From NCBI GenBank assembly GCA_030145345.1, contig JAQYVT010000008.1:1-62816 (forward strand): a stretch of DNA of 62,816 bases. Direction: 5' to 3'. Positions 1-9,063 of this stretch are shown piece after piece. The first letter of the stretch is position 1. Each line of letters begins with the position of its first letter. The notes beneath the pieces were generated by a model, which saw nothing but the letters and a program-made list of their open reading frames with translations, had not been told where the DNA came from and made no database searches. The translations under genes were made by a program, and so were the position numbers. The DNA is from Desulfobacterales bacterium. GTDB lineage: Bacteria; Desulfobacterota; Desulfobacteria; Desulfobacterales; UBA11574.

Positions 1-14
1 TTAAAAAACTTTTT

Positions 15-980
15 CTATTTGTATGTTTTTGCCATCTTTTGGATCTCTTGCTGCACCTCTTGGCGCAGATCCTCCGGCGCAATCACCTCGACATCGGCGC
101 CGAACTGGAGGATTTTTAATTTGATTTCCCGAAAATCGGCCACCGGAAACGACAGCTCCAAACCGCCGCCGTCCAGACGGGTGATGGTCTGATCCGGATG
201 CCAGATTTGCTCTTGGATCCACCGGGCGCGAAAGGGGGTAAAGCGCAGCACCACCGGAACGGTTTTTTCGGCCTGGAAAATGCCGAAAGCGCCTTCGAGG
301 AGATGCTGCCACTGATCGGCGGGTTTGGGGTCAAAGGTTTCCGGTTCGACCCTGACATCGGTCATTCGGGCCAGGTAGAGTTTGCGCCAGTCGTTGCGCA
401 GGCGGCACCAGGCAATCAGAACCCAGCTTGCCATGTAATGCTGGAGGTGATGGGGTTCGGCCAGACGATGGGTCGTCTCTCCGGTGGCCGGCGATCGGTA
501 GGTGAACCGAATCGGTTGTCGCTTGAGCAGCGCATCGGCCACCTGCCGAAACAGATCTCCCTGGGCCGGCGCATAACCGTGCCAGGTGGCGGAAAAGGCC
601 TGGTCCATCTGATCTTCGGTCAGGCCGAAATGACCGGTGGCTGCAAACAGTTTTTTGCCGAAACGATTGATGGCCCGGCTGATGAATCCTCCGGCAGAGT
701 AGGACAAAAGGTTCCGGGCCAGCAGGACGGAAAGGATCTCTTCCTGGGTGGCCAAAAAATGGGGAAGTTCATAGGTTTCGTCCAGGTAGTCATACCCTTT
801 TTCCGAAGGGTCATACTCGAGGGGGGCCATGAGACGATCGCGCATGAAGTCGATATTTCGCTGGGCGGTTTTTCGTGACAGCTCAAAGTGATCGGCCAGT
901 TTCCTGGCATTGGGAAACCGTTTTTGGCGCACCTGACGATCAAACCAGACAAAGCGCTCGAAAACCAGAAAGTCTCCCAT
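15..980 (-). CDS. WYL-domain transcriptional regulator (HTH + WYL)
   Basis: A DNA-binding regulator of about 321 residues. The N-terminal part reads as a helix-turn-helix (around residues 20-55, containing KLADHFELSRKTAQRNIDFM), followed by a linker and a WYL domain (RFTYRSPATGETTHR, then SWVLIAWCRLRNDWR). The C-terminal part resembles the WCX extension. WYL proteins sense ligands such as nucleotides and control DNA-damage, defence or metabolic genes; the target here is unknown. I chose the ATG at 980 because AAGGGGGC lies just upstream; an ATG eight codons earlier (1004) has no good ribosome site. The gene ends close to the window edge with no visible partner. Confidence 0.85.
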   Translation of the reverse strand: MGDFLVFERFVWFDRQVRQKRFPNARKLADHFELSRKTAQRNIDFMRDRLMAPLEYDPSEKGYDYLDETYELPHFLATQEEILSVLLARNLLSYSAGGFISRAINRFGKKLFAATGHFGLTEDQMDQAFSATWHGYAPAQGDLFRQVADALLKRQPIRFTYRSPATGETTHRLAEPHHLQHYMASWVLIAWCRLRNDWRKLYLARMTDVRVEPETFDPKPADQWQHLLEGAFGIFQAEKTVPVVLRFTPFRARWIQEQIWHPDQTITRLDGGGLELSFPVADFREIKLKILQFGADVEVIAPEDLRQEVQQEIQKMAKTYK

Positions 981-1265
981 ACTGCCCCCTTGAAGGTTTT
1001 TCATTGAAGCGGCTTTCTTGCCACCGGATCAGAATGGACTGCGGGCCTTGTGGATCGGAAAACGAAAAGCAAACGCCTTGGGAATGTAGGATTCGGTTGA
1101 AATCTGCGGTGGATCTTTTTCAGATCGCTCAAATGGAAGTGACGCCATCGGCGTTAAAAAATTCTATTTGTTTCGAAAAGATGGATATAAGAGCCTAAAA
1201 CTTATGCCAAGGCAAAAAAATCCGGGAAGTCAATTGCGGGCGATTTTAGGAAAGAGATCTGCTGT

Positions 1266-1718
1266 TTAATTTTTTGTTGCCATTTTTTGATAGAGATAAA
1301 CCCCTGCGATGCTGCCGAGGATGTCCGCCAGAACATCCATGGGATCGGCGGTTCTGTATGGAACAAAAGACTGGTGGATTTCATCGCTGATTCCGTAAAG
1401 GGAAGATAGAAGCACGCTGAGGATCAGGACAAGCTTTAGATTGTTTTTTATCGGCGTTGCGTTGAAAGCCCGTAAAAAAAGGGCGCCCAAAAGGGCATAG
1501 CATGCGAAATGGAGTAGCTTGTCCATAAGCGGCCAGTCGGGCAGGTCCTGAGGGGAGGGGTGGGAAGACTGAACGTAAATCAAAAGACAGTAAACGAGAA
1601 TCGGAAACCAATAAACAGTAAATTTGTGTAATTTTTCCAACGTAATTTTGTTTGTTTTGCCGGCAGATCCAACGATAAACGGAGTTTTTATAATCTTCTG
1701 ATCCCTGATCCCTGACAC
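1266..1718 (-). CDS. VanZ-like family membrane protein
   Basis: A small polytopic membrane protein. Hydrophobic segments include FTVYWFPILVYCLLIYVQS, a middle helix (LLHFACYALLGALFLRAF), LVLILSVLLSSLYGISDE and a C-terminal helix near DVLADILGSIAGVYLY. The pattern SDEIHQSFVPYRTADPMDVLAD is typical of VanZ-like proteins, whose biochemical role is generally unknown. The start is uncertain: the first 25-30 codons run through a CCCTGA-rich direct repeat (about 1685-1742) and are probably not translated; the true start may be near 1645, at the LEKLHKF segment. Confidence 0.7.
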   Translation of the reverse strand: MSGIRDQKIIKTPFIVGSAGKTNKITLEKLHKFTVYWFPILVYCLLIYVQSSHPSPQDLPDWPLMDKLLHFACYALLGALFLRAFNATPIKNNLKLVLILSVLLSSLYGISDEIHQSFVPYRTADPMDVLADILGSIAGVYLYQKMATKN

Positions 1719-1742
1719 CTGCTCCCTGACCCCTGACGCCTG
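1685..1742. repeat. CCCTGA-rich short tandem repeat
   Basis: The units TCCCTGA, TCCCTGACACC, TCCCTGACCCC and TGACGCC follow one another between the cysteine-rich small ORF and the VanZ-like gene. It is a simple direct repeat with slightly varying units and no coding appearance; it confuses prediction of the VanZ start. Confidence 0.6.
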
Positions 1743-1744
1743 CT

Positions 1745-1963
1745 TTAAAACCCGGTTGTGGGCCGTCTTTTCCCGAACAACACTTCACAGGGGGCGTTTT
1801 TGGTGACATGTTTTTTAAGATTCTTGCACCAGAGTGACTGAAAGGTGCGGCAGGACCCGTCCAAGGCGTCGAGTTTTGCAAAATCGGCCTCTTCACAGCG
1901 CAGGTCGCACCATTTGATTTTGTGGGATGTAACTCCCGCATTCATGTTACCGGAATCTTTCAT
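1745..1963 (-). CDS. Small cysteine-rich protein of unknown function
   Basis: A 72-residue reading frame starting MKDSGNMNAG, with six cysteines arranged in CDLRC, SCRTF, WCK and APCEV contexts, spaced as in a small metal-binding or disulfide fold. The chain is polar and compositionally protein-like, unlike the overlapping frames. I do not recognise a named family. It lies upstream of the VanZ-like gene on the same strand, separated by the CCCTGA repeat. The ribosome site is weak. It could be a chance ORF, but the regular Cys spacing argues for a real gene. Confidence 0.45.
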   Translation of the reverse strand: MKDSGNMNAGVTSHKIKWCDLRCEEADFAKLDALDGSCRTFQSLWCKNLKKHVTKNAPCEVLFGKRRPTTGF

Positions 1964-1964
1964 G

Positions 1965-2159
1965 TCAAATTTTGATGGCGTCGTAAAAAGTTCCATCTAC
2001 TACGCCTTGGATATGAACCTTTTTACTTAGCCATCTATTGTTGAGTTCGTGACCTTTTACGAGATCATCAATTTCAAAAGGTAAAAAAGTTTTAAGTTTC
2101 CCTTGGATACGCGTGATTTCGTGGCCGTCCTGTACCTGGGGCAGCCTCGACGCTTGCAA
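1965..2159 (-). CDS. Possible small ORF downstream of thrS (uncertain)
   Basis: A 64-codon frame beginning with TTG, containing LKTFLPFEIDDLVKGHELNN and ending FYDAIKI. Composition is protein-like and it is codirectional with thrS, 23 bases after the thrS stop. No domain is recognised and the start is doubtful. It may be a gene remnant or a dispersed repeat. Confidence 0.25.
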   Translation of the reverse strand: MQASRLPQVQDGHEITRIQGKLKTFLPFEIDDLVKGHELNNRWLSKKVHIQGVVDGTFYDAIKI

Positions 2160-2182
2160 CCGTCAGGGGTTCACCGTACCGG

Positions 2183-4093
2183 TCAGAAGATTTCAAGATC
2201 GAGTTTTCTTTGGCCGATGTGGGAAAGGACCTTGTCCAAGAACGCTGGGTGGGTCACCCCGAACCGGACGTTGCCGTCCAGGGTTCTGACGGAAAGGTTT
2301 CGGGATTCTTTTTCTTTTTTGCCCACCGTCAGGATCAGCGGAATTTGGTCCAGTTGTGCATCTCGAACTTTTTTGTTGAGGCTTTCGGTTCGGCTGTCCA
2401 CTTCTGTGCGAACCCCGGCGGTTTCAAATGTTATTCTTAGATCGTCTGCATAGGGCGCAAAATCATCGTTAATGGGGAGAACGACGGCCTGGACAGGGGC
2501 CATCCACAGGGGAAATTTCCCGGCAAAATGTTCGATGAGAATGCCAAAGAATCGTTCTATGGATCCGTAGACCGTCCTGTGAATCATTATGGGACGGCGC
2601 TTTTCGTTATCCTTGTCGATATAGAAAAGGTCGAATCTTTCAGGCAACGACATATCCAGTTGAACCGTTCCGCATTGCCACGTTCGGCCCAGGGCATCTT
2701 TGATATGGAAGTCGATCTTGGGTCCGTAGAAAGCGCCGTCGCCTTCATTGATCTTGTATGCTTTGCCGTAAGTGTCAAGGGCTGCTTCGAGACCTTTGGT
2801 GGCCACTTCCCACTGGGCATCGGTGCCGATGGATTTTTCCGGACGTGTGGACAGTTCCAGGTTGAATCCGAGGCCAAAGGTTTTGTAAATACGTTCTTCC
2901 AGCTGCAATACACCCAGAATTTCATCTTGAATCTGCTCGGGCGTCATAAAAATGTGGGCATCGTCCTGGTGAAACGCCCGGACACGGAAAAGTCCGGATA
3001 AAACGCCGGAAAGCTCATGGCGATGGACCAGCCCGATTTCAGATGCCCGGATCGGAAGATCCCTGTAAGAATGCCGTTTTGTTTTATACATCAGCATTCC
3101 GCCCGGGCAGTTCATCGGCTTTATGGCATTGGCATTGTCGTCGATGGTGGTGAAATACATGTTTTCCCGGTAGTTGTCCCAGTGGCCGCTTTTTTCCCAT
3201 AACGACCGCTGAAGTAGAATCGGCGTTTTGGTCTCCACATATCCGGCAGTCCGGTGTTCCGCTCTCCAGTAGTCCAGAAGGGCGTTCCAGACCACCATCC
3301 CCTTGGCATGAAAAAAGGGCATCCCCGGTGCTTCATCGTGAAAACTGAAAAGGTCGAGGGCAATACCGATTTTGCGGTGATTTCTTTTTTTGGCCTCTTC
3401 AAGGAAATGGAGATATTTATTCAGTTCTTTCTTGGTGAAAAATGCCGTGCCGTATATTCTCTGAAGCTGTGCCTTTGTCTGATCGGCACGCCAGTATGCG
3501 CCGGATACTTTCATGAGCTTAACGGCTTTGATAAAACCGGTGTGCGGAAGATGCGGGCCGCGGCATAAATCCGTAAAATCGTCGTGTTCATAAAAGGATA
3601 TGTCCACATCTTCCAGGTCATTAATCATTTCGAGTTTATACGGCTCGTCTTTGTAAAATTCCAGTGCTTCGGATTTTGAGACGACCCGCCGTCGAAAGGG
3701 GACTTTGGCCTTAATGGTCTTCTTCATTTCAGCTTCGATTTTTGCAAAATCGTCTTCTGAAAGCGGCGGCATGTCGATGTCGTAATAAAATCCGTTTTCA
3801 ACCGACGGGCCGATGGTCAACTTGGCATCTTTGTAAAGATGCAAAATCGCCTGGGCCATGACATGGGCTGCGCTGTGGCGGAGGATTTCCAATGCTTCCG
3901 GGTCTTTGGTCGTGATCAGCCTGACTCGGGAATCTTGGGTGATTGTTGTGTTTAAATCCATAAGCTTTGAATCGAGCTCCAGGGCAACGCAATTTCGCGC
4001 CAGACCTTCCGAGATACTCATGGCCACATCAAACCCCGTGAGATTGTTTTCAAAACCCTTTATATTACCATCAGGAAATGTTATATTGATCAT
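2183..4093 (-). CDS. thrS: Threonyl-tRNA synthetase
   Basis: Class II aminoacyl-tRNA synthetase that charges tRNA-Thr in the cytoplasm. At 636 residues it has the family's full length. An N-terminal TGS domain (residues 1-60) is followed by the editing domain with HSAAHVMAQAI (HxxxH zinc/editing motif). The catalytic core contains PMNCPGGMLMYK and RHELSGVLSGLFRVRAFHQD, and the anticodon-binding domain follows from about residue 535. The ATG at 4093 is preceded by AGGTGA. No infC-rpmI-rplT genes follow, so it appears monocistronic. The 244-base upstream gap shows no convincing leader structure. Confidence 0.97.
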   Translation of the reverse strand: MINITFPDGNIKGFENNLTGFDVAMSISEGLARNCVALELDSKLMDLNTTITQDSRVRLITTKDPEALEILRHSAAHVMAQAILHLYKDAKLTIGPSVENGFYYDIDMPPLSEDDFAKIEAEMKKTIKAKVPFRRRVVSKSEALEFYKDEPYKLEMINDLEDVDISFYEHDDFTDLCRGPHLPHTGFIKAVKLMKVSGAYWRADQTKAQLQRIYGTAFFTKKELNKYLHFLEEAKKRNHRKIGIALDLFSFHDEAPGMPFFHAKGMVVWNALLDYWRAEHRTAGYVETKTPILLQRSLWEKSGHWDNYRENMYFTTIDDNANAIKPMNCPGGMLMYKTKRHSYRDLPIRASEIGLVHRHELSGVLSGLFRVRAFHQDDAHIFMTPEQIQDEILGVLQLEERIYKTFGLGFNLELSTRPEKSIGTDAQWEVATKGLEAALDTYGKAYKINEGDGAFYGPKIDFHIKDALGRTWQCGTVQLDMSLPERFDLFYIDKDNEKRRPIMIHRTVYGSIERFFGILIEHFAGKFPLWMAPVQAVVLPINDDFAPYADDLRITFETAGVRTEVDSRTESLNKKVRDAQLDQIPLILTVGKKEKESRNLSVRTLDGNVRFGVTHPAFLDKVLSHIGQRKLDLEIF

Positions 4094-4337
4094 TACATTA
4101 TCACCTAACCCGGATCATCCGGAAATTCGAAACCATAACTAAATTATAGTATGAAAAATTTTAACTCTTGACAGAATTAGCGGCGTCAAACGCTTTTTTA
4201 TTCTGCTTTGAATTTTACGCATCTGAAAATTCGGTTTTTTTATAAGAGAACTCGAATTTCAGAACCCGGAAACCATTTTTTCACGGAAAAATAAACCAAA
4301 TTAGAAAAAATAACCCTGCGGGTCAAGGGAAAATTGA

Positions 4338-5474
4338 ATGGAAAACAACTATCACATCGTAGATACAGGCGCCGGACTTGAAAAAGCGGTCAGCGCCCTT
4401 GAAAAAGAAAAGGTCATCGCCGTTGATCTGGAAGCAGACTCCATGTACCATTTTAAAGAAAAGGTCTGTTTGATTCAATTGGGTACAGAAAAAATATCGG
4501 TGGTGGTTGATCCGTTACAGATTAAAAATTTCTCTCCCCTTAGGCCCCTTTTTTCCAATCCGGATATAAAAAAGGTTTTTCACGGCGCTGATTATGACGT
4601 TCGAAGCCTTTACCGGGATTTTAAAATTAAGATAAACAATCTTTTTGATACAGAGCTCGCCTGCAGGTTTCTGGGGATCAAAGAGACCGGTTTGAAAGCG
4701 GTATTGAAGATGTTTTTCGAGATAAATATCGATAAAAAATACCAGAAGAAAGACTGGTCCAAAAGGCCGCTGCCCGAGGAAATGATCGCGTATGCTTCAA
4801 AGGACGTGATCCATCTTCTACCCCTTGCCAAGATACTGATCGGTAAGCTTGAAGCCATCGACCGGCTGTCCTGGGTCCTTGAGGAATGTCATAATTTAAG
4901 CAAGGTCCGGCCGATGTTGCCCGATGAAGAACCGCTGTTTTTAAAATTCAAAGGTGCCGGACGGGTCCGATTGAGAAGCCTTGCCGTACTCGAAGCCTTG
5001 TTGCAGTATAGAAAAAGTGTTGCAGAAAAAAAAGACAAGCCGTTGTTCAAAATTATTGGAAACGATTCGATACTGAAGATCGCAACCGCCAAACCGGTAA
5101 CGTTGCGTCGTTTAAAAGGCGTCAACGCATTGAGCGGCAGACAGATTTCCATGTACGGTAACGAGTTGATTCAGGTGGTGGCCGGCGCTTTAAAAATAAC
5201 AGAGGGTGAACTTCCGGTGTATCCTCGAAAAACGGTGTCGGCAATGCCGTCTGGAGTATTGAAACGGATAAAAGTCCTTAAATCCTGGAGAGATTCAAAA
5301 GCCGGGGCATTGGATATGGATCCCGGAATTCTGTGCAATAATGCCCTGATCACTGCAATTGCCGTCAAAAATCCTGAAGATAAAAAATCCATGGGAACCA
5401 TCAAAGAAATGAAAAATTGGCAGAAGACGACCATCGGCAAGGAGATAATAACGGTTTTAAAATCGAAACGTTAG
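4338..5474 (+). CDS. rnd: Ribonuclease D (3'-5' exonuclease with HRDC domain)
   Basis: A DEDDy-type 3'-5' exoribonuclease that would trim tRNA or other stable RNA 3' ends. Exonuclease motifs visible: VDLEADSMYHF (D-x-E), FHGADYDVRSL and YASKDVIHLLP (Tyr and Asp of the DEDDy motif). An HRDC domain follows around residues 212-285 (LAVLEALLQYRKSVAEKKD). At 378 residues it matches bacterial RNase D. It is divergent from thrS; no promoter is clear in the AT-rich gap. Confidence 0.93.
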   Translation: MENNYHIVDTGAGLEKAVSALEKEKVIAVDLEADSMYHFKEKVCLIQLGTEKISVVVDPLQIKNFSPLRPLFSNPDIKKVFHGADYDVRSLYRDFKIKINNLFDTELACRFLGIKETGLKAVLKMFFEINIDKKYQKKDWSKRPLPEEMIAYASKDVIHLLPLAKILIGKLEAIDRLSWVLEECHNLSKVRPMLPDEEPLFLKFKGAGRVRLRSLAVLEALLQYRKSVAEKKDKPLFKIIGNDSILKIATAKPVTLRRLKGVNALSGRQISMYGNELIQVVAGALKITEGELPVYPRKTVSAMPSGVLKRIKVLKSWRDSKAGALDMDPGILCNNALITAIAVKNPEDKKSMGTIKEMKNWQKTTIGKEIITVLKSKR

Positions 5475-5533
5475 ATTTTCATCGTTCAGCGGTACCTATC
5501 GATTCTCAACCATTGAAATAAGACAAACGATTG

Positions 5534-6835
5534 ATGAACGCCATGAATCCCCGGACCATTCACAGAAAACTCGTCGTTCGCATCAGCGTCACCACCTGTA
5601 TTATCGCGCTTCTATTCGGATTCGGTGCCTGGCAGTACGAAAAAAAAGACATCGGAAAAGAGATCTTGTTGCGAGCTGAAAACGGTTTCAAGGTGTTGAA
5701 TAATCAAATCAGAGATTTTTTTGACGATCCAAACGGGTTAAACCCTTCAACGATTCAGCACAAGTTGTTAGAAATGATGAGTGAACGCCGAATTATAACC
5801 CTCGGCATGTTCGTCTGGATCGGTATTTATGACCTTGATGGAAAACGTATCGCACACGTCCGCGACGACACCTATGAACACATTGAATCGGTTGAAAAAT
5901 TGGCCGGGAAACTTCAAGGCCATATTCTGAATCACAACCGTCTGAAGTTTGAAGTCATTGACCTGAAGGGTATTCCGTATGTTCGGATCATCTCGCCGAT
6001 CAAGAACAGTCTGAATGAACTGTCCGCCTATGGAGAAACCGTTTTTGCCGTATCTTCCGACACGTTGGAAAGTCTCCGGAAACGAGCGATTAATTTAGCG
6101 CTACTGGCGATGTTTGTTGTGATCATGACCACGGCGCTGCTTTATCCGGTTATTATCAATCTTCTGAACCGTGTTTCTTTACTTTCGGAAAGGCTTTTTG
6201 AGGCCAATCTTGAAATTCTAAAAGTATTGGGGAGTGCGGTTGCAAAAAGGGATAGCGATACAGACGCTCACAACTACCGCGTGACCATCATATCCGTAAA
6301 GCTCGCAGAAACGTGCGGACTCCCCAACCATGACATCCGGCGGTTGATAAAGGGGGCTTTTCTCCACGATGTGGGGAAGATCGGCATTGAAGATGAGATT
6401 CTGCATAAACCCGGACCCCTGACGCAAGATGAATTTCAACTGATGAAGAAGCACGTGGCCTATGGAATCGATATTGTAAATAAGGCTGAATGGATCAAGG
6501 AAGCCGTCGACGTCGTCGGGTATCACCACGAAAAATATGATGGGAGCGGATACGATAGTGGAATAGAAGGCGGGGTGGTTCCCAAAATAGCAAGGATTTT
6601 TGCAATTGCCGACGTTTTCGACGCGCTGAGTTCCCGCCGGCCGTATAAGGCGCCGTATTCTTATGATGAAACCATGGACATTATCAGGGCCGGACGGGGG
6701 AGCCACTTCGATCCCTCACTCGTTGATGCGTTTGAACCGATGGCAAGATCCATATATGAGGATTATGCAGGAAAAGAAGATGAACAGCTTGTGGAAGCGC
6801 TCAATATGCTGATTGAGAAATATTTTTATGAATAA
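5534..6835 (+). CDS. Membrane-anchored HD-GYP domain protein (putative c-di-GMP phosphodiesterase)
   Basis: A 433-residue signalling protein. A TM helix near residues 17-33 and a second near 195-215 bracket a periplasmic sensor region; the HD-GYP domain occupies the C-terminal half. HDVGKIGIEDEIL carries the HD pair (H279-D280 counting from the TTG at 5531), and HHEKYDGSGYD matches the HHExxDGxGYP signature except that the final Pro is Asp. The family hydrolyses cyclic-di-GMP. The ATG at 5534 is used, although TTG 5531 and ATG 5543 are alternatives and the ribosome site is weak. Confidence 0.88.
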   Translation: MNAMNPRTIHRKLVVRISVTTCIIALLFGFGAWQYEKKDIGKEILLRAENGFKVLNNQIRDFFDDPNGLNPSTIQHKLLEMMSERRIITLGMFVWIGIYDLDGKRIAHVRDDTYEHIESVEKLAGKLQGHILNHNRLKFEVIDLKGIPYVRIISPIKNSLNELSAYGETVFAVSSDTLESLRKRAINLALLAMFVVIMTTALLYPVIINLLNRVSLLSERLFEANLEILKVLGSAVAKRDSDTDAHNYRVTIISVKLAETCGLPNHDIRRLIKGAFLHDVGKIGIEDEILHKPGPLTQDEFQLMKKHVAYGIDIVNKAEWIKEAVDVVGYHHEKYDGSGYDSGIEGGVVPKIARIFAIADVFDALSSRRPYKAPYSYDETMDIIRAGRGSHFDPSLVDAFEPMARSIYEDYAGKEDEQLVEALNMLIEKYFYE

Positions 6836-6984
6836 AAATATTCCGATGGTCCATGTCCGATTCGGAATCAAGGAAGTTTACCCTAACGTTGAATGTAGGG
6901 TCGGATTCTCTGATATTTCATTTCACCAATGGCGGATATTTGTCAAAAAAACCTGCTATTTTTTAGGCTAAAGGATGTAGAAAG

Positions 6985-7809
6985 ATGAAGGTTACGTTCT
7001 ATGGCACCAGAGGAACCATGCCGGTGGCCGATCCGGATTATATCCAATTTGGCGGAAACACCGCGTGCATTCTAATAACTTTTAGCACCGGCAGGGTTGC
7101 TATTCTGGATGCCGGTACGGGTATTCGAAAGTTGGGGAATGATCTATTAAGCCGTTCCCATGAACAATTCGGTAATATCAGTATCATATTATCCCATACC
7201 CATTGGGACCATATACAAGGGTTTCCATATTTCGAGCCGGCGTATGACCCTCGGCGGAACTTCACCATATCCATCTGTGGAAAAGAGCGGATGGGCAAAG
7301 ACCTTGAGAGTCTGTTTTCGACACAAATGCAGAATGATTTCTTTCCGGTCCCTTTGGAAGAGATGGGAGCAAAATTTACCTTCTTGCAGCCGGATATCAC
7401 CACCTATGAGCACCCCAGCGGTATTAAACTTGCAGCGTCCAAGCACAGCCATCGCGGCGATGCATATGGGTATCGTATTGAGGAAGGCGGAAAAATTTTA
7501 GTATATTGTACGGATGTCGAGCATAAGGATGGAATAGATCCCAACGTGGTGGCACTCTCCAAAAATGCCGATCTTCTCATTCATGACGCCCAATATACCC
7601 CGGATGAATTGAAGGTGAAGCGCGGGTGGGGTCACAGCAGCTGGGAGCAAGCCATAGCGGTAGCTGAACGCGCCGGGGTTAAAAAACTGGCGCTTTTTCA
7701 TCACGACCCGGAACATAACGATTCCTTTCTATCGAATATGGAAATAGAATGCCGGAAGTTTTTTGGAGACCTTTTTCTTGCAAGACAAGGGGATGAAATA
7801 CTGCTGTAG
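6985..7809 (+). CDS. Metallo-beta-lactamase-fold hydrolase (phosphodiesterase-like)
   Basis: A soluble 274-residue MBL-fold enzyme. The metal site is visible as LSHTHWDHIQG (HxHxDH), with further ligands in SKHSHRGD and YCTDVEH, and the C-terminal ALFHHDP. The N-terminus MKVTFYGTRGTMPV plus GGNTACILI is characteristic of the subgroup that includes class II cyclic-nucleotide phosphodiesterases and related hydrolases. The substrate is not determinable here. It follows the HD-GYP gene on the same strand after 149 bases containing an ATTCCGA/TCGGAAT hairpin, so it is probably transcribed separately. Confidence 0.85.
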   Translation: MKVTFYGTRGTMPVADPDYIQFGGNTACILITFSTGRVAILDAGTGIRKLGNDLLSRSHEQFGNISIILSHTHWDHIQGFPYFEPAYDPRRNFTISICGKERMGKDLESLFSTQMQNDFFPVPLEEMGAKFTFLQPDITTYEHPSGIKLAASKHSHRGDAYGYRIEEGGKILVYCTDVEHKDGIDPNVVALSKNADLLIHDAQYTPDELKVKRGWGHSSWEQAIAVAERAGVKKLALFHHDPEHNDSFLSNMEIECRKFFGDLFLARQGDEILL

Positions 7810-7991
7810 CACACTTTTTGGCACACATTCTAAACTTTTGCTCAATAAGGCTTAAACGGGACAGCATTCTTTGCTGTCGAAGATTTTCTAGTGCTGCGGA
7901 GCTTCGGGAAGCTTTGAAAAACAACCGTTGAATAAAACCCGATGGTTTTAAGGGATTTTCTCCAATGCATCCGGATTCATGAACCCTAAAA

Positions 7992-8996
7992 TCAACAGGT
8001 TTTGAGTTTCTCCCGGTATGCTTTGATCTTTTCGATAAATACCGGAACAAACTCACGGCAGTCGTCGACAATTCCGTAATCCACCTGTTCAAACACCGGA
8101 GATTTGGCATCGTTGTTGATGGCGACCATGACTTTTGCACCTGAAATGCCGACCATGTGCTGCAATTCCCCGGACAGGCCCACGCCGATATAGAGTTCCG
8201 GACTTACCATTTTTCCGCTCTGTCCGATCATGGTTTCAAGGGCCGCCCAGCCTTCATCGACGGTCGGCCGGGTTGCGCCCAAAGCAGCGTTCAGCACTTG
8301 GGCGAGATCGGCGATTTTACGCCATCCCGCCGGATCACCGGCCCCCGCACCACCGGCAACGACGATCGTTGCCGATTCAAGGTCCATACCTTCGGGTTCT
8401 TCACGAACGACTTTTAGGGTTTGAATCCGCTGCGGAATTTCCTTTGGAACCTCGATGGGGATAATGTCTCCGGTTCTGTTTCCATCCGGTTCGGGGTTCG
8501 GGAAAACCCCTGCCGCGATGGTTGCCATTTGGGGGCGTCTGTCCGGACAGATAATCGAGAGCAGTCCACCGTATGCAGGTATTCTGCTCTCTAAAACGTT
8601 ATTGCCGTCTATCACCAGATCGATGCAGTGAGCCGTCAACCCCGTATCCAGCCTTGCCGCTATGAGCGGCGCCAGTTCTCTTCCCATGGAAGTGGAACCG
8701 ATGAGGATGATTTCAGGCTGTTTTTCTTTGGCAAGTTTCTCGATAATTTCAGCATAAATTTCGGGTTGATAAACGGCCAGCTCCGGATCATTCCCCAGAT
8801 AGACACGGTCTCCGCCGGCCGCAAACAATTGACGGGGGTGTTCTGCCATCTGATGGCCCAAAAGTATGGCTTCCACCGTCGTATCCAGGGCGGCGGCCAA
8901 TTTTCGTCCGTGACCGATGAGTTGAAACGATACCGAAAGAATCCGGCAGTCGATCTGCTCGGCAATCACCCACACGGGGCCGCATGATTTTTCCAT
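7992..8996 (-). CDS. etfA: Electron transfer flavoprotein subunit alpha
   Basis: The FAD-binding alpha subunit of ETF, the redox partner of acyl-CoA dehydrogenases. The C-terminal FAD domain is clear: GQSGKMVSPELYIGVGLSG, HMVGISGAKVMVAINND and the PVFEQVDYGIV segment. The N-terminal domain pairs with EtfB. At 334 residues it is the usual length. AAAGGA precedes the ATG at 8996. It is the last gene of the tetR-acyl-CoA dehydrogenase-etfB-etfA group, 67 bases after etfB, so it probably accepts electrons from that dehydrogenase. Confidence 0.95.
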   Translation of the reverse strand: MEKSCGPVWVIAEQIDCRILSVSFQLIGHGRKLAAALDTTVEAILLGHQMAEHPRQLFAAGGDRVYLGNDPELAVYQPEIYAEIIEKLAKEKQPEIILIGSTSMGRELAPLIAARLDTGLTAHCIDLVIDGNNVLESRIPAYGGLLSIICPDRRPQMATIAAGVFPNPEPDGNRTGDIIPIEVPKEIPQRIQTLKVVREEPEGMDLESATIVVAGGAGAGDPAGWRKIADLAQVLNAALGATRPTVDEGWAALETMIGQSGKMVSPELYIGVGLSGELQHMVGISGAKVMVAINNDAKSPVFEQVDYGIVDDCREFVPVFIEKIKAYREKLKTC

Positions 8997-9063
8997 TGTG
9001 CGTATCGATCCTTTCTTTATCTTTTTTTAAACACCGGCCCTGTTGTTTATGCAAGGTTAGGAT

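Noticed and set aside
198-878. 226-codon plus-strand frame opposite the WYL regulator
   Set aside because: Antisense shadow of a clear regulator gene in GC-biased sequence; no homology features.
1381-1941. Long minus-strand frame over the VanZ-like gene
   Set aside because: It runs through the CCCTGA repeat and out of frame with two more plausible proteins; composition is not protein-like.
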